Notes: generated from the sequence alone by a model not told the origin. Positions 1 through 14,347 are shown, counted from the stretch's first letter. The stretch is DNA of 64,000 nucleotides from Lingula anatina (GCF_001039355.2 NW_019775761.1:138519-202518); one strand, 5' to 3'. Translations and numbers: made by a program.

Positions 1-3000
1 CGCTGGGAGGACTGTACCGCCTTCGAGACTGTCAGAAAGTATTTTATCCCATAATAATTGAGAAGGTTTGCATAAAATCCTAGAAAGGATTTGGGTTTCT
101 TGCCTTTTTAGGACAATTTCAATGATTTTATAGCAAGTTTGTTGCTTTCAATAAGGAAAGGTTTTATTACCTATATGAGAGAACGCTGAAGGGACATTAA
201 AAAAAATCTCCACTCCCAGTTGAGTCCTGAAATGCCTCGTCTGCTCTTCTTCGTGCCGAAATTTCAGTCCTGTTTATTATATAGACAGACAAGTGTGCTT
301 TTTCAGAGATAAGACTGCCCCCTTTGAGACTATCTCAAATTATTTCTCATCCAAAAGGCTAATGTAGTTAACGCACCGTGTTCAATACTTTGGATTGTTA
401 AGGGGGGTTAAAATTACATCGAATGTGGGCTCGCGAACACGTTTATCTTTTTCGGTCATCTTTACCTTTGAGAGTACAAAAAATGGCCTTATTTCAAAAG
501 ACAAAACGAATTCAAACAAGTTTGGTATGCTACCCAGATAAAAATATATAGGCCTATCATGCAAATTACTTTGTGCTTGGTTTCTCACGCAGGATAAATG
601 TTTGCCTTTCAGGACGATTTTTTTAATTCACCAAATTATGGTAGACGAGATTTACATGTTGATGTGTTGGCACATCGTTCAGGATGTTATGACATTTTAA
701 ACAGTACGGAGAAGTCAGAAAGTTTTCATTTATGATAGATCATGAAATTTGATTTACCTGTCGATCCAGTGAAACTATTTTCACAGTACGGAGGAGTTCG
801 GGGGTGGGGGGGGGGGGGGGGGTAATAAAGATCAGGTCCGATTTCAGTAATGTAGATTCACCCTGAATTTCAGAGATAACCTGAAACAATCCTCTTCACT
901 AAAGCATACCCTTGCCATTTCAAGTTACCTGAAATTTCTATATGCTCTGGGTGCGTGGATTGGGCAGGCGGTGTAATATAAAAATATAGACTTATCAATA
1001 AAACTTATCCGTTAGCCCCAATAAACCGAAAGTTAAATGGAGCTTTCTTTTTCTTTGCCGAAAGCATACAGATACAGATACGTAACGGCATAGATTCATT
1101 TGTAACATATTTATTTTCAGTGCGTCGTAATCATTAATAAATTACACATCTTAAACGACAAAGAACCGTTTTAAATATTTTGACGGATGCTTGCAGTTTA
1201 CATCTCCACAAATATAAATACATTTGAGCACAGCCTTGAACTAGTTGAAACATTGCCGGTGTAACGTAACAGAGAGTCTTCCATGATAGAGTCCGCTTGT
1301 CATTTCCTTGTACAGGTAAGCCGATCACCCTAGATTTTTACCCGCATAGGTCAGGTTAAACCTAACCATTATAACTAAATGGAGGGGAACTCTCTGTTTC
1401 ACTGGTCCCTATTCAGGGCCATGTTATATATGCAACTGTCCTCACTACACGATGGTCACCATAATAATTTAACGAAGCAACTGCATTAAGTGGCATGCAA
1501 CGTGTAAGATATAAACAGAATGTAAAGGTCTTTATTCTAAATATAAATCTATTTTAAATCTATTTTTAATGCTCAAAAGTCGAATTGTCGTAGAAGGGAG
1601 TGCGAGTTACCAGGCTTTCACCTTTCCGGTGAAGAAACAAAAAGAAAAAAGTTGGTGATTGTGAGAAAGCAATTGGAATTCGCGTATGTATTTTGATAGT
1701 TTAAGTTAACTTCTGTGTGGATTTCTTGTTGCTATGTGGACTACTTGTTAATTTTTTATATTAAATTATTTTTCATTTTAGTTTCTATGTTGCTTCATGT
1801 GCATAATATGATAATCACTTGGTCTACAATAGATACAATACAATAGAAGCTGTACATGTTTTACAACATTTCATTTTTTTCTAATAAAAAGGGGATAGCT
1901 AACAAACTTTCCGGTTTAGCTTGGACATAATAATGTTATTATGTCCAAGGGTTTAGTAAAAGGGCATTACCAAATTCGCAATTAGCTTTCTCCACCCACG
2001 TCCCACACTCCGTAATACAGCCTCGCAGTGAAAATCGTTCACCTGCTACAATCTCCCCGTCTCCAGTAGCAATGGGAGAAGTTTGTGCTACTTCAAAACA
2101 ATACGGTTCAAGAGATAAAGTTTCTTGTTCAAATCAACTAACATTATCTTAGAAATTAACTTAATTACATTTGGGGATATATGGCGGACACGCCTGTTTA
2201 TCAATTCTATTATAGAAACCAACGGTTTAAATTATTTTATCTCGCTAGTTTTAATTTTTAGCATATCATTTAAATAATAAAACCACAGCACTGAGTCTAA
2301 AAACCACAGAGAGCGACTTTAAAATAACACACTAATCTTCCATAATGAAAGAAGATCGAAATCGTATAGAGACTTTTAAAGGAATTTAATAAACGATCAG
2401 ATTATAAGGTCTAAAAAGTGTTGTGTTTCTTGTCAGAAAAAAAGAGAGAAGAAAATGGTGCGGTGGTGCATTTTTTCCTCTTTCTTTTCTATTTTTATCA
2501 TATACATTCAGTCTAGTTCCTCACAATTCAGGTAACGTCTTGGATGTTTTCCTAAATGATTGATTATATCTAAACTTTTATTCATTAGAAATAATAGATA
2601 AAATATAAAAACATGTAAAATGAAATAGAAATAAACACGTTAACTTATCAGCACCAGCATAATATGGGCAGCCGCCAAACACTGCAAGCACAGCTGCACG
2701 TTGTTCAATATTAGTTAACGCTATGCGTTCATGATATGGGAAATGTGCGTGGGTCTTGGTGGGGGGTTTCAAGTGACGCGCGTGGCTACAAGAAACATTA
2801 TGCCTTTTTTCCTCGACTTCAAATGTTTTTTTTTTTTTTTTTTTCAAAATTTTGGTAAATTAAGTTAATACATTTAATGGTTTAAGTATTAACTTTAGTA
2901 AAAAAAATATTAATCCATCCTATTTATTTGTTATGTTTAATAGTTATTTTCTAGAAATTTCATTTATTTTCTTATTCACATCTGGTAGTTCCAATGGACG

Positions 3001-5312
3001 AAGCGGTTAGCTTTAGCCGTGCCAGTTTGGCACACAACTATAACAATACCTTTAAATCTTACAGCTTTGTTTGACTATCATTTATATGAAAAAAATGTGT
3101 TCCTTAATTTAATGACACTCCTCCTTGAGTTACTTTTTTCTATGGCAACACACGTGGGAGGAGTTGTCTAGGATCAATCAAGGGCAGATCGTTAGTAGGC
3201 GACACAACAAGATTGAAGCTACTCATACGGTACTTTTCTTTCTTTTTGTAGTAGAATAGAAAATCCTATTTTTTGTACAGAAAAAATTATTTTCGTGCAT
3301 GAGGTTGTGTAATCTAACAGACTTTCCTAAGCCGTGTACCTCTTTTCAGTGAAAAAAAAAAGAAAAAATGCAAGTGAAATTTCAATCAAATACTTCCTCC
3401 CATGGTATTTTTTAAAATATTTTCAGTTAACAGATAAAATTGCATTTTTAATTTATTACAACGTTTACGATAGGGTTTAGGAACCTCGGTGGTTGATTTA
3501 TGACGAACACGAGGCTTGCATCAATGTCACTAATGTGCCCTTCTAAAACATCTTACATGTCAGTACGAATCGTCCCCTTTCTAGTGCTCATACTACATGT
3601 ATATCTGATATGTTTTAACCACACGCACAATGTATCTAGAGGAAAGAAAATTTCGCATTGTTCATCTTTTGTCTTGTACCTTAATTTCATTTTTATAGGG
3701 ATTTTTAAATTTCTGCTTGCCTCAGACTGATGTTAACACAACACCACACGTTACCCACATGAGTGCGAAAGATTTAGTAAGAAAAACCTTCGTCAGACGT
3801 TGAAAATCATCAAGACGCTCCGATGAAGATTAAACGAACCACGTATCACCTTTTAATATCGAGAATTAGGTCAGGGCCATAGACTTTTAAAAAAATGATC
3901 ACGTTACGAGATGTTAATAGTCCAATGCTAAACAGGTACACGTAGCTATTCTGTTGATTTATGCTTATGTGGACAGCATACACAGCAAGCAGTCGTATGG
4001 AATAAGGGAAGAGATCAAAACAGTCATCTGTAGCATCGTGCACCTCACATCTTCTAGATTAATCTTGCAGTATTCACAGGGAACTCATTTTGCAAGAACA
4101 TTTATCTGTTCAATAATTGTAGCATTATTCACTTAACAAGCATTTTTATCTGACTTGTTAGTGATTCCAGACATTTTTCTTTTCCTACTAAATATTACTG
4201 AACGTTTGGAACGGTATGCCAACTAAACGTACCGCCCATTCAAAATTAGCGTCTCCTGTTTATTAAGCTTCTAGTGAAGCTTCTATGAAGTGTTGGAATA
4301 TTTCAAAATATAGAATAAATAAAAATTATAAATTAGGACAAAACATGGATAAAAATATAAAACAAACGGGGGCAATTTTATAATAATATACAGGGAACAG
4401 GTACAAAAATCGCTTGGTTATGCCTCATTTTGCATCTGCAACGCTCAAGAATATACCGGTAATAAACCAGTGACATGAATCATGCGCCATTTTCCATTGT
4501 TCGAAGATTTTGTCTGCCATCACATTAATTTGAAAGACATTCTCGTACAAGCATTAACCTTTATACGTAATACTTGAACATTTGCTACATTATTTGTGGC
4601 TTACACGGGAAGCGCACAGCCAAGCAAGACATCTTGAGGAAGGTATTCAGTTTAAAGTAATAGATCTCAAACTTGTTGGGGGTTTTCACTTCAGAGGGTA
4701 ACTGGTGAACTGGTGAACTCAATCACACTGATGGGTTGATACAGGTAAACGTAAAACGTCATTTTCATATCCAGGCCACTAGTTTCAAATGGCTGATCAA
4801 GGGTGTGTGTTTGTCGTAGTGGTGGTGATGAGGGGGGGGGGGCTTCAGATGTAGGCCTACCACCAAATTCTTCCTCCCCTCTCCCTCACAAGTAAAAGGG
4901 AGGTCCTCAGCATGACGTGATCAGAGAAAAGTGAGTCGTTTGTCGCGCCCGTTTCTCAGTCTTTACCTTGTGCTTGACCAAACCGGCCATACAGACTTCT
5001 TTATAAAGTTGCTATTTCTTCTTGCAGGTGAGCTGGCTATTAATTATCTAAAACATTACGAACTAACATCTTCATTTGCCAACACACATCCTTATTTAAT
5101 TAGTTATTTCAATAAACAAGAATGCTTATTTTAATTATGCTATTAAAAGCAGTGGCGGATTTAGAGGGGGGGGTCAGGGGGTCTATGAGATGTGTTTCAC
5201 TTGTAAAAACACTGGCGTAACTGCGTAACGTCATTAGCTTGTATGAGTAACAGCATTATCTCATGTATTTGTACATTATCTAAATGGGAGAGGAAAAATC
5301 CTAAAGTATCGA

Positions 5313-5343
<31 letters not shown>

Positions 5344-5475
5344 ACACACTTGACAGCCAACGTCCTCTTAATGGGGTAGTTCCATATATTTATTTTCATA
5401 GCACTTAGTTGATTTATTTGCTTATTCGTTCGTTATTTTTAAAAACTGAACTGTTGGTTGCACCTCTTATTCCAG
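1..5475. other. Gene-poor stretch upstream of the COMTD1-like gene
   Basis: I see no supported coding exon here. The open frames are short, lack recognisable motifs and are broken by AT-rich sequence. The stretch contains homopolymer runs (G near 805-822, T near 2828-2844, C followed by CA repeats near 5311-5340). The initiator codon of the downstream gene lies one base after a splice acceptor, so at least one untranslated 5' exon of that gene must lie in this stretch; I could not place it. Confidence 0.6.
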
Positions 5476-5476
5476 G

Positions 5477-8364
5477 ATGTCTGACTACTCCAAATGGCTC
5501 ATGTATGCCGGTGCTGCTGGTGCCATCGGCTTGAGTCTAGCAGTGGGATACTGGAGAGGTATTTTAACATAAATGATTTTGTTTTACACAAGGAGAATCA
5601 CGTACAAATCACTCAAACCCGCGATAAGAATATATAAATGACTAGGTCAGATGACAAAAAAATGAAGTTTTGTGTTGCCTCTCTGATTTGGTATAAAAGT
5701 GCAGTGCCATATTGACGTGATATCTTCCCGTGTTTTGGACACACACACACGCCTCACAGCATTAATGTAAGTTTATGTGGATAATTGGCATACGACGAAC
5801 CGGAGCTTCTCTTACTTCTATTGCACTTCGCAGAGCTTACCATCTGGCTTTACTAAACACTTTTCTTTGATTTCCTACAATTATTATAAATTCATTTGAA
5901 GTTACAAACTTAAAAAATCAGAACTTAAAAAGGGGGCCTTGTTTATGCTTTAAGACTGAAAATTCGCTTTTCCGTTTTCAGGTTGCATGTCTTTACAACC
6001 CGATATCATCGTGAAAAGTCTCGTCAGTTTACGCAAGTCCCATCTTCATAAAGATAAAGTGATAAAATATATTGAAAACAATTCATTTCGTCTTCTCCAA
6101 GTACAACGGAAATTGATTGAGGTACGGAACTTTTGATTTTTTATTTAAAGATGCTAATTTCTTTACCATTTACCACTCTTTCTGAAATTCATTTTTGCTT
6201 TTAAACATGGGTAAATCACGTTTTGAAAGGTTTTTTTTTTTTTAATTGTGAGAATCAAGTATCTCTATCTTTTTTTTCTTCATTTCAGAATTTAAATATT
6301 AAATTTGATCATGATGCCCAAATGACTTCGCTCGTGCCACGTATAATTCTGATTCATATCTATTTTAGGTAACAATGAAACACCCAAGTCGCATAATGCT
6401 GGGCAGCACAGATGAACTTCAACTTTTGCAAAATTTAGTTTCTCTAATAAAAGGAAGGAAAACATTGGACATTGGTTAATTTTAATTCCCTTATTTTTCA
6501 ATATTTTCTTTCTTTGGTTGACCATTGGATACTAAATTGTATTATTTAATCTATCTTTTGGGGTATAAATTGGTCATTGATTTGAATTTCAAGCAATCGT
6601 AAAGATATGGTTTTTAAAACACCAGAAAACATATTGAAACGATCGCGAATGAGGTTTCTTTCTCCTTTTTTAGGAGTGTTCACAGGTTATAGTGCATTGG
6701 CTATAGCACTAGTACTTCCTGAAGATGGAAAGGTAGTGGCCTGTGATGTCAGTGAGGAATTCGCAAGAATAGGGAAACCATTTTGGAAAGAGGTTGGGTA
6801 GACCGCATGCTAATCTTGAACAAACAATTCCATGCGCGGACACGCGCCCACACACACAAATTTGCTTGCACGTGCAAAATGGAAATAGCTTCTGCTGTTT
6901 ATTTTAATATTATAATAGGCTCTTTCCACAAAACAGTAAAAAAAACAGCAATTAATTTCGTTAAAACACTCAATATTTGAAAAGCAGAAAAGAGGAATAA
7001 GCCTGAATGTCATTAATTTTTTTAATGCTTTCAAAATGCTATAGATGTTCTATCCCATACGTTTTAGGAAAATCTAAATGAATTTCAGGAGTTGTAGTTA
7101 TTAACAACGCGTAGTAAATGTGCCCTTTAAGAAATCTTAGTGTTTGATATTCTGTTTGTTTGGTGATTCTCGTGATACCAGTTTTAGTTTTTTGTCACAA
7201 TTTTAGTCACACCCAATTGTCCAATCATTTCCACTTTATTTACTATTAGCTCAGGAAGTAAAACTTGCAACCTTATTTTTGTTCTAGGCAGGAGTAGATC
7301 ATAAAATTGACCTCAGGATTGCACCAGCTCTGGAAACTCTACGTAAGTTAGAGAAGAAATACTTTAAAAAATACGAAAAAATTGCGTAGTAATATCTTTC
7401 AAATTTGTTGAGAATGACCCAGATCTAGCCATTATTAATATCCGAGTTACCGGTATGCATTATAGCTACGAAAACGTGTTGATGATTAAATTTTTGGTAT
7501 ATCGCAAGTTCGCCGCAAATTTTATCATAGAATTTGTAATCTCTATAAACTTTATTCCATGTACGTCATAATAATTCACAAAAGAACTTCAAAACATACA
7601 GTAACGCATCCATAACATTTACATGTACATATACACGCGAATTGCCCTACTTACGATTCACCGAAACGTATCCCCAACGTAACTCGGAGTTACAACAAAA
7701 AGACATTAATGAATGCGATAATTCATGGGTATAGAGACCTGGTTTGACTTTTAGTTTTAAAGGTTGTCAAATAGACTTGAACTCTGCAGTTGTAATATTA
7801 ATTTTAGAGAAGTTGGTGGATGCAGGAGAAAGTGGAACATTTGATTTTGCCTTCATTGACGCTGATAAAGAAAACTACCTGAAATACTATACACTTTGTA
7901 TGACCTTGGTGCGGTCCGGTGGGATTATTGCTATCGATAACGTATGTATGATTTTTTTTTTTGGTCAGTCAAATCCATAAAATGCTGGGAGGCAATACAA
8001 CTTGACCAGCAAAATGAAATAAAGAGCTTTTGCTATTTCAAGAAAAATCCTTTCAAGTCACTCATTTTAATAAATGTATTTTCCTCACATTGAAATCTTT
8101 TAGTTAGATAGTTTTGACTGGATGTTGCATCTTGTCATCTTTTTTATCCAAGCTTTCCAAATGCTCTTGAGTTGATTAATTAGCTTAATAACATACAATA
8201 ATGTTTCACAGGTTTTACTGGGAGACAGTGTTGCAGATCCTGAAATAGTACACGCAAAGACACTGGCGATACGTGAGCTGAATCAATACGTTTATGCTGA
8301 CCAGCGTGTGAACATCAGCATGTTAAATATCGCAGATGGTGTGACTCTGTGTTTTAAGAAATAA
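5477..8364 (+). CDS. COMTD1: COMTD1-like class I SAM-dependent O-methyltransferase (7 coding exons)
   Basis: Coding exons are 5477-5558, 5982-6121, 6369-6474, 6674-6792, 7288-7342, 7808-7941 and 8212-8364. All have GT-AG borders and join in phase to 262 residues, about the length of vertebrate COMTD1. Residues about 7-26 form a hydrophobic N-terminal membrane anchor (WLMYAGAAGAIGLSLAVGYW). The SAM-binding loop LDIGVFTGYS follows near residue 107. The acidic strand-end of motif I (VVACDVS) comes next, then FIDADKENY (D185) and AIDN (D211, N212). These match the divalent-metal ligands of the caffeoyl-CoA/catechol O-methyltransferase fold. By family knowledge the enzyme is membrane-anchored and probably mitochondrial, methylating a hydroxylated small molecule that is not defined. 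The ATG directly follows a splice acceptor (tccag at 5471-5475), so the 5' UTR is spliced. Nothing is truncated. Confidence 0.92.
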
Positions 8365-9425
8365 TAGATTAACTTTGAACATCAGTTGCCATATCTTGCT
8401 GCTTTGCCTTTTGCGTTTTGTAGTTGAGGCTATTTTTAAGATAAGATATGGGAGTGAACGACAATTCTACAGTCAGTAAATTGTTTCTTATGTGGATTGA
8501 ACATGATTATGTTTTTGATGACGTCAGGGAGGTAATTATGTAGTTTTATCACATCGCAAATCGCCAAATATAAGATCTTATACTATGCCAAATATATAAC
8601 AATATAAATATATTTCATGTATCTACCGGTCAGTGTGATAACAGAGCGAGTGCACAAGTTACCCGCTGAGGTAAAAACACCCAGTTTGAGATTTTATTTA
8701 AAACAGGCTTTGTTTCTATGTCTCTTTTGCGATCCAGCAACAGTAGCAAGAGTTTGGGTGGAGTCATACTCCCAAAATTGACAGCAGATACCTATACAAA
8801 TATGGAATTTCATGCGAAGATGCCCCGAACGTTCTATGAAGTATCTTAACATACGATATCTACAGAAAGTTACACAATAGCTCCCAAACCGCACAAGGAG
8901 GTAACGTGGAAATAATAGTTTTATAGTAGTTTTTACCCGCAGGAATACAAGAAGATTACATGAAGTTACAGACCATTCTGCTTAGTAGTGGTGCTCAGGA
9001 GTGACTGACAGGAAGATGCTCTGAGGTTTGCTTGATATATATCCGATATGTCCCTGTAGTCATGAGAAAATGCCTCTCGGAATAAACGCTGTGAGTGCCA
9101 CAGGTGGTCTAGCGTCCATTTCGAGATCCATTCTCTCGTGTCTGACGATATTCATAAGTCGTTTGTTATAGTAACAAAAATCTTTCTTTTTTACTGAAAT
9201 TATAAATGCGACTTTTATCACAATTGTGTTGGAAAAGATGAGATATATGGACAATTTATCCCCTCAGGAATGCAACTCTGGCTGGTCGCAAGCAAAGGAC
9301 TATGAAATGGACATCATGGCAGATGTCGGCTGTGCGTGTATATTTCACCAAACACAGCAGGGCAAACGGTCACGTTGCTGTTCTATGCTATTTGGGTTTA
9401 TTCAGTGGACCAGATACACTTCTGG

Positions 9426-9591
9426 CAGGGGCGTAACCAGGCATACGCACGGATGCACTGTGCGTACAATTTTTTGAGCCAACCATGATACTATTCTCCA
9501 TAAATTCAGTGTATTTTTCACGGAATATAATCGTACCTGGGAATTTTCAAAATCTGTGCGTACAATTTTAAATTGTCTCGTTACGCCCCTG
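9426..9591. mobile_element. Short non-autonomous DNA element, CAGGGGCG termini, TSD TCTGG
   Basis: The element starts CAGGGGCGTAAC and ends with the inverse GTTACGCCCCTG. It is flanked by the direct repeat TCTGG at 9421-9425 and 9592-9596. It has no coding capacity. The inner sequence contains an inverted pair around 'gtgcgtacaattt' (about 9461-9473 and 9556-9568). It is therefore a MITE mobilised in trans by an unidentified transposase that makes 5-bp target duplications. Confidence 0.85.
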
Positions 9592-9943
9592 TCTGGGTCG
9601 TGTTTTCTAGCAAATTACATATGCAATTATTAACCAAAAGAAAGAGGCAATCATTATAATTTTGTTTGGAAAACTTGTGGACAGTTTGATCAAGTAAGTG
9701 CTGCATTTGGAATAGTTCTATCTTCTATGCAGTGTTTCACTAGACAATGGTGAAGGGAGTGAACCCCAGCAACAGACTGCGGGTGAAATGAACAAATGGG
9801 GTATAACAGCGCTGAGGGTCTGTCGCTAGATGGCGTGGGGGTGAAAGCAGTCCTTCTAAAATCTCGCAGAATCTCGCTTGTTATTGTATACATTATTGTA
9901 ACTGGCGAAAATTTGTGCAGGGCGACAAATTGTGCCATCAATG

Positions 9944-10111
9944 CAGGGGCGGATTTAGGCCGTCTTCTGGGTCTTCCAGAAGACGGTCAGATTTTCAATT
10001 TTACATTGACGGGTATCCAATTTTTAATGTTGGAAGACGGTCAAAATTGGAGGATGAATCAACAAAGATAATTTGGAAGACTGTCAGTATATAGCTCTGG
10101 ATCCGCCCCTG
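9944..10111 (+). mobile_element. 168-bp MITE, CAGGGGCGGAT termini, TSD CAATG
   Basis: The termini are CAGGGGCGGAT and ATCCGCCCCTG. Direct repeats CAATG sit at 9939-9943 and 10112-10116. The body carries repeated gaagacggtc/gtcttc words that can form hairpins. A copy of the same length lies inverted at 12603-12770. Confidence 0.88.
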
Positions 10112-10581
10112 CAATGCCTACACAATTTATCGCCACCGAAAGACGACAATTTGTACAGCCCCTGCACAATGAGACGTTTTTCCATATGGCAGACCCCATA
10201 ATTTCCTGTGATTTACAGCAACATGTACATCTGCCTTCCTGGTACATCCACGATGCATATATACCGGGCAAGGCTTCGTTTTCAGTGTATGACATTGTGC
10301 ACTCTTGAGTATGGACGCGGTTTATAAAAAATTCATTATCTTTTATATAGAAAAAGGCCGAGGATGGTGTTTGGGTGGGGTGGAGAATTCCTTCTTCAAG
10401 ATTGGATATTTACTTCGTTATGCTTAAACTTTTTCAGTTAATTAGCAGTAATACTCGTATAATATATAAAACGAATATACAGTATTCAAGGGAACATTCA
10501 ATCAAATACTTTTTTCTTGTGGTATTTTAAAAATTATTTCTTCTGTTAGAATATTAACGTTTTATTACTTATTCCAATATC

Positions 10582-10589
10582 AATATGTA

Positions 10590-10627
<38 letters not shown>
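10582..10627. repeat. (TA)n microsatellite
   Basis: A run of alternating T and A with occasional G in its left part. Confidence 0.95.
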
Positions 10628-10631
<4 letters not shown>

Positions 10632-12602
10632 TGCGGCATAAAAATGGGCGCCCCCCCCCCCCCTTCCACACGCATCCAGCTTTAGAATAATGTGACAGGA
10701 AAAAAGTAACGGAGTAAGCTCCCCGTTCCCCAACCTTCATCCACCCAACTCTATCGTTTGCTGGTTCATATCCCGCATTTCTCTACAGCGAAACAGTTAA
10801 CGCGGTCTGCAACATTTTAGGGAGAAACAGATGAAATATAGATTCTGTCATAATGTCTGCAAAGTTTAAGTTGAAAATCTGACAAAGTTTATTAGTTTTA
10901 GCCTTTAACAATTTTCCATTATACTGTGCTTGAAGTGGTTCCAAGAGTCCCAAATATTTTACTGGCATCTTGATCATTTTTCTCTTGCGTGCTCCCCCCC
11001 CCCCCAAAAAAAAACCGTCCATACACAAAAATCGATAATCGTATGGCATTTTTATACAGGCAATTGACCTACTTTGGGAAAGTGCAGTTATCAGCGCTTT
11101 TTAACAATTTTATGACTTGGGCTTGGAGACGTGGTTCACGTCTGTGTTACGAAAGGTTTTTTTTTTTTTACAATGATGTGATTAATAAACAGTGCGTATC
11201 GATCAGATCTTTCAAAGTTTTTTTAGCATAAAGGGGCACTGCGCTTCAAGGATAACGGGAAATGTGTACACAACTCAAAATCAAGAAAAATACTGCATTT
11301 TTCTCTTATATGCAAATTAAATTGCCTTGAGTTATAAACTGGCCGGAAGTGATANTCACTCTCGAGAAATAGGAGAAAGTTATCAGAAGTAGATTAATAT
11401 ATTTTAAATTTAAGATTATTAAATTTAGCCTGTAAAAGTACAAAGCTGAAAATGATTTGAACTTGCACTTTTGAAAGCTATTGAACAAAATGTTACATGA
11501 ACCAAAGCAAATTGTCTGATTTTCTTATACCTACTTCTACACTCACAAATGAATGACATCCAAAGAAAACGGTATTTGCACTGACCAAGACCCCAACCAA
11601 CTATATGGCATCATTCTCAACTAGAATTTATTTAATTAAATCACTTCATTTTCACTTGCACATTGTATTTCTACAATATTGTTTTTAATTAATTGCCGAA
11701 ATGACTGTCTTTATTTGATGGAGGTCTTATCTTGGCTTGAAAAGGAAAAAAATCCTATTTGCTTGTCTTGATCGCCTTGGTTAGATTTGGTGCAAGTTTT
11801 CGGTACGTGAAGGTTGACGATGTGCTATTTCCACGGGCATTTCACACATTTAATAGATTTTAAACTGGTAAAGTAAAATGGGTGCTAGTATAATACTTGT
11901 GTTGAAGGAATGTACATCTCTTGGCCTGGAAATGGTTTAAAGTTGATTGGAATTGCAACTAAATTGTTATCCAAGAGGATTTCATGTGCTGTGTTTTCTT
12001 TTCAAACAGTCACAATGTAGATGTTGATAACTAAATCAATTTTTTAATACATTTTCATTTTCAGTGGGTTTTTTAAATTTGGAGGGAATACTTGGTAATT
12101 GAAGGAAAAATAATTATAAGTGAATACTTATTAAGATAAAAAAATACCTGTTAATCTATTAAAGATAATATTAACTTCATTTTCATTGTTACATATCATC
12201 AACACATAAAAATAGTTTTAAACAGTTCATTGAGTGATATCAAAATGAGTAAAAACAGACAATATATTGTTTAAAACAAAAGAAATGATTTTATTTTTTG
12301 TTATGGAAATAACAATGTGCAGCAATACTGTAGCTTACTCAAAGCAGCCAGGTTTTGCTTTAAAAATAATAACATATCTAAAACAAGGCAATTATTTTTT
12401 AGGATTTAGTAACAAATTATTTCTTTGTAAATCTGAAAATCTTATTTATCTTCATCAATCTGCTAATAAAAAATAATTAAAAATTAATAAATGCAGAATC
12501 TCAAATTCTAAGGTCCCCTTATTTGAAACAATAATCATAAAGGCCAATAGCAATTCAAAATGATGCTGTACCATACTGACATGCCATATTAACAAATTAA
12601 TA

Positions 12603-12770
12603 CAGGGGCGGATCCAGACTTATTTTCTGACAGTCTTCCAATTTATCTTTGTTGATCCATCCTCCATTTTTGACCGTCTTCCGACAGAAAAAAATAGATA
12701 CCCGTCAATGTAAACTTGAAAATCCGACCGTCTTCCGGAAGACCCAGAAGACGCCCTAAATCCGCCCCTG
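12603..12770 (-). mobile_element. 168-bp MITE, second copy, TSD TAATA
   Basis: This is the inverse-orientation copy of the element at 9944-10111, with the same 168-bp length. The termini are CAGGGGCGGATCC and ATCCGCCCCTG-like. It is flanked by TAATA at 12598-12602 and 12771-12775. The two copies have different 5-bp duplications, which confirms independent insertion. Confidence 0.88.
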
Positions 12771-13154
12771 TAATATGCCTCTGGTTTACAATATACTCGT
12801 ATAATCACCACCTTTTCTAAATTCTACTTGGAGCTAGAACAAAGGGGGCTAATCTCTTCATCTGATTGCATTTAGCAAGTTTTCCTGTTGAGTTGGATCA
12901 ATCTACATATAGACTGATAGTTTGGGAAAGAGCCTGAAGAGATAGTAAACTTTTCCCACCAAACAATTAGAATATGTAGTTAACATTTAACACTGATATT
13001 TATTTCATGTATGATATCCTCTGCCCATTTCAGAAAGACTAAAGACCACAAGGCCAGTACTTTTTAATTTTCCAACCACGTTTTAAAGCAGTGATCTCAC
13101 ATTTCAGGGATATGCAGTGTAAATGCTAGGCCTGCCTCTGCTGACTGCTCTTCT

Positions 13155-13158
<4 letters not shown>

Positions 13159-13213
<55 letters not shown>
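13159..13213. repeat. (TA)n microsatellite followed by (ATC)n
   Basis: About 54 bp of alternating TA, followed immediately by a few ATC units. Confidence 0.95.
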
Positions 13214-13215
<2 letters not shown>

Positions 13216-13908
13216 TCATCATCATTTCAAAATATCACCATATGCTAAAAACATCTGAGTTCTTCTAAAATATTTTGTTGCTTTACCACAATATTAGTTC
13301 TATAAAATTTCTATAAAACTTTTGTTGCTTTGAACAATATTAGTTCTATAAAATCAAACAATACTGGTTATATAAAATCAAGTAAGTAAACTTCACTTCC
13401 TAATCAATTTTAAGTTGACATCAAAGAGAAGAGGAGAAATGCTTTAGAAAGAACAACAGAAATTTCTCACTTCTAACATTCTGTGAACAGTGTACTTAGA
13501 GGGAAGATGCTTCTTCATGGTTCCCTAAACCAAAGAACAGACACAGTTCCTATGATCTCATAATTCAACATTGTTTTACTCTAGAATACCATAAGGCGTC
13601 ACCTTAAACTTCCTGAAAAAGTAAAATATCTGAACTGACATTTTCTGCTTTTTTTTCTTCTGTGCAATATATAACCCTTGGTCATTTCCACCTTTCATTT
13701 GAATATTTGTTTTTGAGTGAGCAGCAGTTATGCCTCTTATATTACTGCCTCATTTCTGATTTGGCAGACTTTGATGAACTAGTAGGAAAGATTAATAGGT
13801 CAAGTCCCTGTCCAGAAATCTAAAGATGGTGCAGTTTTTTGTTTTATTTTTAGTTATTTTTTTTTGCTGATCAAGTAATTAATTTCATTTATCTTGTTGC
13901 ATGTACAC

Positions 13909-13914
13909 TTTATT
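13909..13914 (-). terminator. Candidate poly(A) signal of the crotonase-family gene
   Basis: Plus-strand tttatt, that is AATAAA on the minus strand, lies about 435 bases downstream of the crotonase stop codon. It is the canonical hexamer in the right orientation. I cannot see the cleavage site. Confidence 0.45.
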
Positions 13915-14347
13915 TGAGTCATATAAGAGGTAAATAGGAGTGATTCTTGTGCGTAACAGGAAATCTTTGCTCACTCCATATATAACTTAAAGCTTTCCTC
14001 AACACCCGATTATATTTCACTGTCTTTAAGTGTTACTTGCATAGTGCATCTGGAAAAAACAGTTTTCAACTTATTTTCAGTGTACCAGTTTAAGTTCTAC
14101 TACTCAAATCAATACTCTAATACTGAAATAAGTGCAAGTGTCTTAATCGTTCATTCAGTCTTCTTTTTTAGAGAAAATAAATTTCTTCGAATGAAAAAAA
14201 ATGATAAGCATCTCATATATGTCTTTCCTGAGATTTGAGTGCAGAAATATCCCTGTCCATCAAAATCAACAGTCACTTCCTTCACAATCACAACCATCTC
14301 ATCTGGCACAATCATGACTGTCTCAGCTGCCACAATTTCTTCTACAG

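Larger units (their letters stand above)
8365..13908. other. Intergenic region with short inverted-repeat elements and no gene
   Basis: This stretch lies between the convergent COMTD1-like gene (+) and the crotonase-family gene (-). Open frames are short and motif-free. It holds three CAGGGGCG-ended elements listed separately, two (TA)n arrays (about 10582-10627 and 13159-13213) and a single ambiguous base at 11355. I see no RNA gene. Confidence 0.6.

Noticed and set aside
14151-14333. 60-codon minus-strand frame rich in Val and acidic residues, with a Thr/Ser-rich frame on the other strand
   Set aside because: It lies in the 3' UTR of the crotonase gene, after its TAG stop. It is a low-complexity repeat of ttcatc/acagtc words.
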